This document shows, one piece after another, positions 7,589 through 12,550 of a DNA stretch of 12,550 nt; position 1 is the stretch's first letter, and each line of letters starts with the position of its first letter. The translations under genes and the position numbers were made by a program. The notes below the pieces were generated by a model. That model did not search any database. It was not told where the DNA came from and was given only the letters and a program-made list of their open reading frames with translations. This DNA comes from Chloromonas sp. AAM2 (Eukaryota; Chlorophyta; Chlorophyceae; Chlamydomonadales; Chlamydomonadaceae): NCBI GenBank assembly GCA_004335635.1, contig QAXH01005002.1, positions 2,168 to 14,717 of the forward strand. Reading direction: 5' to 3'.

Positions 7589-7941
7589 TATTTGTCAGGA
7601 ACGCAACTGATCAGAAGCAGTCACTTCTTGTTGAGTACTTGAGTTTAACCACGTGCTATGAAAGTTACGAATTGTTTCTTAGTTGTTGTTTTTCTGCTGG
7701 CGAGCTTGTCAAGTGGTTGTATGGCTTTCAGGCCACCAACATTGATTTGAGAACGGTGATGCATCTGGGTGAACTTGCCATGAAGCTCGTCATACGCTTT
7801 TGCCCCTTGGAGCAGCCAATGCTGCCTTGCTCGTACGCTCTGCGTCAGCTTTTGAATAAACCCCTTGAATACCACACTGAAGGCCAAATTGATATTCCCG
7901 GCCGTATTGATCTGGTGTTTGACCACCACTTTCCGTGGTAA
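7534..7941 (+). CDS. Candidate coding segment, unknown protein
   Basis: 135 codons from ATG to TAA on the plus strand, with no internal stop. The second half is the more protein-like: SAGELVKWLYGFQATNIDLR, then HLGELAMKLVIRFCPLEQPM, then YHTEGQIDIPGRIDLVFDHH. The minus strand is also open in two frames over 7645-8011 (VTTESGGQTPDQYGREYQFG, and LAFSVVFKGFIQKLTQSVRA), so strand is unresolved. No family was recognised. It may be a decayed gene or mobile-element fragment. Confidence 0.25.
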   Translation: MLLVKAHEQNCCVLATHLIFVRNATDQKQSLLVEYLSLTTCYESYELFLSCCFSAGELVKWLYGFQATNIDLRTVMHLGELAMKLVIRFCPLEQPMLPCSYALRQLLNKPLEYHTEGQIDIPGRIDLVFDHHFPW

Positions 7942-8657
7942 CAGGGGCGACTGGGAGCACACTGGCTTTGGCAGCTGATGGCTGTGTTATTGATGGTGGT
8001 AGATAAAACACCGCCTGTCGTTACTGCCCTTGCATATGCCTGTGGCCTCGATCTGGGGACACTCTTGCTGTTGCCACTGCCGTTCGTGTCTTTCCTGGGG
8101 CAGCAAGGGGAATCAATAAGTTGTGCTGGCGTCAGCAAAGGGTGCCTCTGCATGGAAAATTGACATGGGCTTGGTTTGGTTTAGGGTTGGTAGCAGTTGC
8201 GCTTGCCGATACGAGACCGGCTGTCTGTCACACCCTTTGTGCATGGTGCGGCCAATGTCACATCGCGCCTCAATCAAGCTCCTTTCACATTAATCAGCAG
8301 CGGATGCCTCTTGAGCTGAATAACGGATGTCCGCGCCGTGCGCACATTGATTGTGTACTTTTCCCACATTTTTCACCATGCCTTGTGCGTTTCCGGACCC
8401 ATCCGCGCTTGATGGCAGCAGCTTGCTGGCCATTGCACAGGCTTAGTTCGCATGATGCGTAGTACAGTGCCTTTGGGCTTCGTCTTTACGTACATTGATT
8501 GATTGAGATACGTCGATTGATTGAGATATGTTGGTGATTATGTGCACAGCCCCTTTTTTTTCAGGCTATCTGTAGTATGTAACATGCTCACTCGAGTAGT
8601 CGCAAACTTGTAATGGCAAAGTTGTGCTGACTCATCTGTCTGCCCCGAGGCATTGGC
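7942..8657. other. Stretch without an assignable gene
   Basis: Short frames only. A T-rich acceptor (CCCTTTTTTTTCAG, ending near 8563) is followed by a short open frame ending in TAA, and by TGTAA at 8578-8582 and again near 8610. This could be the end of a plus-strand transcript, but no preceding exon was found to join to it. Confidence 0.3.
8494..8528 (+). repeat. Tandem GATTGATTGAGATA repeat
   Basis: Two adjacent copies of GATTGATTGAGATA (8497-8510 and 8515-8528), separated by CGTC. They closely match the repeat at 7134-7150. Confidence 0.7.
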
Positions 8658-8714
8658 TTGTCATCCAAGCGAGATAAGACTGCTGCTCAACAGCTGCCAG
8701 CGAACTTAACTCCA

Positions 8715-9021
8715 ATGCCATGCTACAAAACGATACCTATATTTATGGCAGCCTGCCATTCGCTTAATGCATCAAACGTGATAACGCTTCCATCATCACT
8801 AGGACCATGGAGCAGTTTGGAGTTTGCTGTGGGCGGATCACCATCCCTACAACCACCCAGGGGCGCTTCCGCTACATCATCTGGTGGCATAGCTGCCGGA
8901 GCCATCGCCGGAATTGTTGTGGGTAGTGTGACTGGTGTGGTTGTCCTTGCACTCCTTGGCTGGTGGTCCACGAGGAGGCGCAAATGGTTCATTCCAACTG
9001 ATCATGCACCTAAAACAGGGC
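8715..9021 (+). CDS. Candidate exon of a single-pass membrane protein
   Basis: The plus frame is open from 8658, with the first ATG at 8715 (MPCYKTIPIFMAACHSLNAS). After a Ser/Pro/Gly-rich stalk it encodes a Gly/Ala/Val-rich hydrophobic helix, IAAGAIAGIVVGSVTGVVVL then ALLGWW (about 8889-8965), followed at once by STRRRK, a stop-transfer signal. This layout (outer stalk, one helix, basic inner anchor) is common in algal and fungal cell-surface receptors and sensors. A donor GTACGT at 9022-9027 suggests the exon ends in phase 1. The next exon is unclear. If unspliced, the frame runs on to TGA at 9168-9170. The true start is probably in an upstream exon. Confidence 0.45.
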
Positions 9022-9401
9022 GTACGTGTAGTTGCCTACTCTCCAAACTGTGCCACATTCAGAGTGCCCCTGCCTCTCACTCTGGGGTGTGCTTCCTTAG
9101 GCAGCCCAACGAACCATTGATAACAGTGACATGCTTTCCATGGCCCAATACGGCTGTCAATACGGTGTGATTGGTGGAGTGGTTGGTGAATGGAACCATG
9201 GTACCAGAGGTAGGTGCAGAGGACTTTGGTTATGGTGCCTGGGTGAGCCACTAGGTTGAAGCTGCTGCTCTTGAAATCACAGGCTACCACAAAGTTAGCC
9301 ATGCCAAGTGATAGACGCATAAGTGCAGCGTAGTCAGTAATACTACCAGTTCTATTCACTAATCGCCATGGCCACTGTCTGTGCGCGCCGAGTACACGGA
9401 A
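9022..9401. other. Stretch with only weak exon candidates
   Basis: On the plus strand GTGCTTCCTTAG (ending near 9099) is followed by an open piece, AAQRTIDNSDMLSMAQYG then GVIGGVVGEWNHGTR, up to GTAGGT. Its entry phase does not match the donor at 9022. On the minus strand 9036-9359 is open and protein-like (LGMANFVVACDFKSSSFN). Neither can be tied to a gene. Confidence 0.25.
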
Positions 9402-9406
9402 TTACA
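9402..9406 (-). terminator. TGTAA polyadenylation signal of the ankyrin gene
   Basis: On the minus strand TGTAA occurs about 105 bases after the TGA of the ankyrin gene, immediately after a run of eight A. TGTAA in this position is the usual polyadenylation signal in chlorophyte algae. The fit with the gene end supports both calls. Confidence 0.65.
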
Positions 9407-9511
9407 TTTTTTTTGGATCGGATGCGCATGAAAGTTCAGCCTTCTGTCCAAGCTTGACTTGAAGAACAACTTGCATCCTGTCGATACAAACAAAATCACG
9501 AGTGTCAGGCG

Positions 9512-9640
9512 TCAAGCATTCAAGGTTGCCCCGGCATCTAAAAGTGCCGTTACCACTGCTCGGTGGTCGCGCGACACGGCAGCCCAGAGAACAAGCTCAC
9601 TCGCTCTCGCGCCATGCGCCAGGAGCAAAAGAACCACGTC
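9512..9640 (-). CDS. Ankyrin gene, terminal exon
   Basis: It follows TTGCCTTGCAG and starts in phase 0. It completes the repeat begun in the previous exon (DVVLLLLAHGA), adds one short repeat (SELVLWAAVSRDHRAVVTAL), and ends LLDAGATLNA with TGA at 9514-9512. This is 42 codons plus the stop. Confidence 0.85.
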   Translation of the reverse strand, partial: DVVLLLLAHGARASELVLWAAVSRDHRAVVTALLDAGATLNA

Positions 9641-12550
9641 CTGCAAGGCAAGGCCAAACGGACGAGACGTGTGCGAGTCGGCGCACGGGGTTCCGAAGTC
9701 TGCAAAGCCTACGGTTCGCGAAGCATCCAAACATGGCGACCAGACAGCACAGGTCACCTATATGTCAGGTCGGTACTGGGGTCTACATGTAGACGCTGCC
9801 ATGCTGCGCTCTGCACTATGCTGACGCCCCTGGCCCCACTGTTGTATAAAGACGCCGGGCCAGCGTGGCACTAAGCGGACGGCACATGGTCTGTAGAACT
9901 CACCGCATGCCCGTTGTCCGCAGCCCACAGGAGCGCCTCTCCCTCATTTGCGTGCACACTCGCATGCCATGGCGCGGACAGCAGCTCGGAAACGACAGCA
10001 GTTTGACCGTGGGAGGCCGCGCACCGCAACGCAGCTTCGTCCGACGCATGCGGGTCAGCACCAGCGTCGAGCTGTGTTGGCAGCAACAGTGACATTCAGT
10101 CTGACTGCCAGACCACTTTGAACGCATATGTATCTGACGCACAGGACTACGTACCATGCACGCGAATATATCTGACATGGTGGCAGTCAGACTAGGACGC
10201 AATGCGGGGCTAGTCTATAACGTATCTGATGCGACACTAAGACACAGCCGGCGGTCAGTCAAGCCATCACGTGCAATTATACACAAAACGCATCATTGTT
10301 TGCCTCGGACGACATCTTCACAGCCTTACCAGCAATCGGATCAGCTCCAGGTGGCCCGCTCCTGCTGCATCACGCAGTATGGTGCTGTCAACGGGCAGCT
10401 CGGCACCAAGAGATAGCTGCGCATCGGATACAGAAAGCAGAATAAGTGCCAGCACGTCCAGCGAGTTCCTGCAGCCCAGCTAAAGGCTATCAGTGTGCAT
10501 GAACTCCCCGGTAATTAGCTTAGCAACCAGTCGTCGACAAGGGCTATCAGTGCACTCCCACTCCCCATGTCCACTAACGCTCTCAGGATGCAGTATAGGA
10601 TGTTGCCTATTACCACGCTTGACACACAGCTAGCGCCTGGCGACATGAGCTGCAACGCGCGCACTTGCTGTGCAATCCAGCAGCATGGACTGCCATGCAG
10701 AGAGTCATCACAATCTATTTGCCATTGCGGAGAATGAGCGCAAGCTGTAATCATGTGGATTGCAAACTTGCACCAGTAGCCCCAGCAGTCGAAAGCATCA
10801 AGAGCCGTGGTGGTGCTCACCAGCAGGCGCACCACCTCTGTGTGGCCTCCAGCGCATGCCAGACGCAACGGCGCACCGTCCCGCACGTCTGCGCCAACGC
10901 CCGCACTCAGCTGCGCAGGACAGCAGAACAGAACGCAGCTCGCCACAATGCAGGAAGCTGACATGGCGACATCGCATCACTAACCAACCAAACATCTGAC
11001 AAACCAACTAACCACTTGATGCCCTCACAATCAGGAGGGAATCAGCTTTGCATATATGGACAATGACAGAAGGAGGCCATTGACAATTTGTGTGCGCTGC
11101 AATACGTTCCACCTTCCTGTGATTTGCTGTACAAAGCACTCACCAGTGGTTGCACACAGGCCAGGTGGCCCCCTGCGCAGGCTGCACACAACGCCTGGTT
11201 CTCTTCCACATTCGCATCCACGCCCCTGCAATAGGGGAGAAAGCAGGAAAAGGTATTGCATGGTCACCTTCGTGCTACAAGTTTTTTTACTGCTGTCTTG
11301 TACTACTCGAGCAGTGATGCATACAACTTGGGATTTTCCTGCTAAACTGTTCGACATCCTGTATGCTTCTCACGCCACAAGCCTCTTTGAACAAACAGCC
11401 CAGCAGTGCAGCCCCGCCTAGGACTCACAAGCATTTACTGTCGTGCTACAGTGTTTCACATACTGTACACTCCTCGTGCTTCTCATAAGCCTCACCCACC
11501 AGTCCAGCAGTTGCTGCAGAACGGCCTGCTGCCCGGTCCTTGCCGCCGCCACCAGTGCAGCCTGGGAACCAGGAACATCAGAAGGTGAAGCCTGCAGGAA
11601 TGGAAAAAGGTAAAGAATACGGAAACCAAGTCAGGAATATTGGATGCCAAGAAAGTGCACGGGGAGGAGACTGGGAGCCATGCTCAAATGTCGCTTGTGC
11701 GCTACTCAGGGCCACAGGCTGAGGTGACATGGGACCAGAAATGCGAAGGAGTGGATAGATGACCAGGGTTGGGCAAACTGGTCGGATTCCGATGAAAATA
11801 GGCTCAAAAGCCAGGCATTAACAAAGGTGGCCCTGTACTTTTCGCATAAAATGACTCAGTCGTCCCTTATGTCTCATACCCACTGCATCCTGTGCCTGGC
11901 ATGGCCACTGCCATCTTGCCACTGATCTGGGCTTTGCCTCGCACTTCCTGCTGCTCCTGACCACTGACCTGACCACTGACCTGACCACTGACCCGACCAC
12001 TGACCCGACCACTGACCTGACCACTGACCTGACCACTGACCTGACCACTGACCTGACCACTGACCTGACCACTGACCTGACCACTGACCTGACCACTGAC
12101 CTGACCACTGACCTGACCACTGACCTGACCACTGCATGCAGTCCACAGCCACCTGCATGCAATCCATCAAGCACAGTTAACAGGCAGTAAGTTGTCTCTA
12201 CCGCGTGCTGCTGCACAGCATGTGCATGTCACCCACTGCACACTGATAAGGGTAGCAGCTCTGCCTCTGGAAGACAATCGCTTCAAACAAGCCAGGTCAA
12301 GGACGCATGTGCTGAGCCTTGGCTTTGGAACAAACCGTACATGCAATGCACGCAGGGGAGCCGCATGGTACACGCTGCTGCCATGCATGCGTGGTGGTGC
12401 CCTGACCATGCTTCCAGCACATGCTTAACCGTTCTCCTATTTTGTTTGATGTGCGTATGATGGAAAATGATGCTGGAAGAAACGTACCTGATGATGTGCA
12501 TGTGTCCGTGTGCGGCTGCAGCCAGGAGCGCCATGCCGTCGGTGGACCGC
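9512..12550 (-). CDS. Multi-exon ankyrin-repeat protein, 5' end outside the window
   Basis: Seven exons are visible on the minus strand: 12550-12488, 11591-11500, 11225-11144, 10910-10821, 10416-10330, 10071-9904 and 9640-9512. The last six join in frame (648 bases) into 215 residues and a stop. Eight ankyrin repeats are seen in total, with the usual A-x3-GH-x2-VV-x2-LL core. They are short: mostly 27-32 residues and typically 29-30, rather than 33. Ankyrin repeats form protein-binding solenoids, and no catalytic domain is visible, so partner and site in the cell are unknown. The protein ends only six residues into a repeat (GATLNA), so the array reaches the C terminus. The join from the first to the second visible exon does not fit in phase, so one more small exon probably lies in 11592-12487. 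Confidence 0.85.
9904..10071 (-). CDS. Ankyrin gene, exon with two repeats
   Basis: 56 codons between CCAACACAG and donor GTGAGT, phase 0 on both sides. It carries LDAGADPHASDEAALRCAAS then HGQTAVVSELL, and a second repeat, HANEGEALLWAADNGHA, cut after the first helix. The only double-repeat exon seen, it probably arose by loss of an intron. The linker SAPWHASV replaces the usual xAGA turn. Confidence 0.85.
10330..10416 (-). CDS. Ankyrin gene, single-repeat exon
   Basis: 29 codons between CCGATGCGCAG and donor GTAAGG, phase 0 on both sides. It encodes LSLGAELPVDSTILRDAA then GAGHLELIRLL. It has no ATG and is too short to stand out as an open frame, and was found by looking for the repeat pattern between the neighbouring exons. 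Confidence 0.85.
10821..10910 (-). CDS. Ankyrin gene, single-repeat exon
   Basis: 30 codons between TGTCCTGCGCAG and donor GTGAGC, phase 0 on both sides. It encodes LSAGVGADVRDGAPLRLACA then GGHTEVVRLL, the best match to the ankyrin consensus in this gene. It is cut at the same place (after RLL) as the exon at 10330-10416. Confidence 0.9.
11144..11225 (-). CDS. Ankyrin gene, single-repeat exon
   Basis: 82 bases between CCCCTATTGCAG and donor GTGAGT. It enters in phase 2 and leaves in phase 0. It encodes GVDANVEENQALCAACAGGH then LACVQPL. With the TG left by the previous exon, the first base completes a Trp codon, giving LLDWGVDAN, a normal ankyrin turn, which confirms the join. Confidence 0.85.
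11500..11591 (-). CDS. Ankyrin gene, single-repeat exon
   Basis: 92 bases after CATTCCTGCAG: ASPSDVPGSQAALVAAARTG then QQAVLQQLLD plus TG. Two donors overlap. GTGGGT at 11499-11494 keeps the frame into the next exon. GTGAGG at 11495-11490 would break it, so the first is chosen. The exon enters in phase 0, which does not fit the phase 2 end of the exon at 12488. Confidence 0.75.
11592..12487 (-). other. Large intron region of the ankyrin gene
   Basis: It begins with a very good donor (GTACGT, 12487-12482) and ends at CATTCCTGCAG (11592). The 896 bases contain the 12-bp minisatellite and no exon that can be defended. The phase mismatch of the flanking exons, and the missing LLxxG segment between HIIR and ASPSD, suggest one undetected small exon. 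A candidate after GTCTTCCAG (12257 downwards) fits the phases but does not read as ankyrin. Confidence 0.6.
11957..12134 (+). repeat. 12-bp minisatellite, 14.8 copies
   Basis: The unit CTGACCACTGAC is repeated 14 times plus 10 bases. Units 4 and 5 (11993-12016) carry C for T at the second base and are otherwise identical, and all the rest are exact. As the unit is a multiple of three, no minus-strand frame contains a stop, and the array reads as SVVR, GQWS or VSGQ repeats. These are most simply chance frames inside an intron. Confidence 0.95.
12488..12550 (-). CDS. Ankyrin gene, first visible exon (partial)
   Basis: It runs in from the right edge and ends at 12488 before donor GTACGT (phase 2). 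The visible codons read STDGMALLAAAAHGHMHII plus AG, a clear ankyrin repeat (D-G-x-A-L-x-A-A-x2-GH-x3-I). The internal ATG is within the repeat and is not a start. The gene continues beyond the window. Confidence 0.8.

Noticed and set aside
9844..9850. TATA-like TATAAAG on the plus strand as a promoter
   Set aside because: It lies inside an intron of the minus-strand ankyrin gene, and no plus-strand gene starts downstream.
9459..9874. Plus-strand frames of 96-121 codons over 9459-9874
   Set aside because: They are antisense shadows of the terminal ankyrin exon and its intron.
10515..10820. Extension of the ankyrin exon at 10821-10910 through the donor to the stop at 10515
   Set aside because: The ankyrin pattern stops exactly at the GTGAGC donor, and the extension reads as unrelated sequence. 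The next repeat is found intact at 10416.
11957..12134. CRISPR-like array or telomeric repeat
   Set aside because: The copies are contiguous without spacers, and the unit is not a known telomere repeat (chlorophyte telomeres are usually TTTAGGG or TTTTAGGG).
11818..12216. Minus-strand 132-codon and 98-codon frames with SVVR or GQWS repeats as real proteins
   Set aside because: They are open only because the 12-bp unit is a multiple of three and lacks stops. They lie in an intron of the ankyrin gene, and their flanks have no coding character.
1..12550. tRNA, rRNA, riboswitch or replication origin
   Set aside because: No cloverleaf, conserved rRNA segment or known riboswitch core was noticed by eye on either strand. 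A covariance-model search would be needed to exclude weak ones.

Overview
The window looks like nuclear DNA of a green alga (chlorophyte). The evidence is intron-split genes with GT-AG and one likely GC-AG junction, a TGTAA-type polyadenylation signal (typical of core chlorophytes) about 105 bases after one stop codon, long CAG/GCA/GCT-rich tracts encoding poly-Gln and poly-Ala, short-unit ankyrin repeats, and several kinds of minisatellite. No bacterial operon structure, rRNA or tRNA was seen. The organism assignment is an inference.

Left edge (1-231, minus strand): the 3' side of a reading frame running off the window, coding for a basic, Arg-, Tyr- and Gln-rich protein of unknown function. 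From 232 to about 3300 no gene can be assembled with confidence. This stretch holds a compact inverted and direct repeat structure at 1089-1680, which looks like the remains of a non-autonomous mobile element. It also holds a few short open segments with splice-like borders, notably 2138-2204 and 2373-2692 on the plus strand.

Centre (3387-6560, plus strand): one three-exon gene for a low-complexity protein of about 830-860 residues, with an Ala tract, a long Gln-rich region, two RHAS motifs and a C-terminal amphipathic helix. Introns are 3964-4257 (GT-AG, phase 1) and 6000-6305 (GC-AG, phase 0). Both junctions keep the frame, and the last exon ends at a TAA.

6561-9401: no complete gene is resolved. 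It holds a triple 18-bp hairpin repeat, GATT-type repeats near 7140 and 8500, weak open segments on both strands, and an exon-like stretch (8715-9021, plus) encoding one transmembrane helix with a basic stop-transfer sequence.

Right part (9512 to beyond 12550, minus strand): an ankyrin-repeat gene in at least seven exons, nearly all with about one repeat per exon. It is too fragmented to show as a long open frame. The six downstream exons (11591 to 9512) join in frame into 215 residues ending in a stop, with seven ankyrin repeats. The first visible exon (12488-12550) carries an eighth, but its join to the next exon does not fit in phase, so one exon is probably missed. The large first intron contains a 12-bp minisatellite of almost 15 copies (11957-12134).

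The two main genes are convergent. Nothing in the sequence shows that their products work together.
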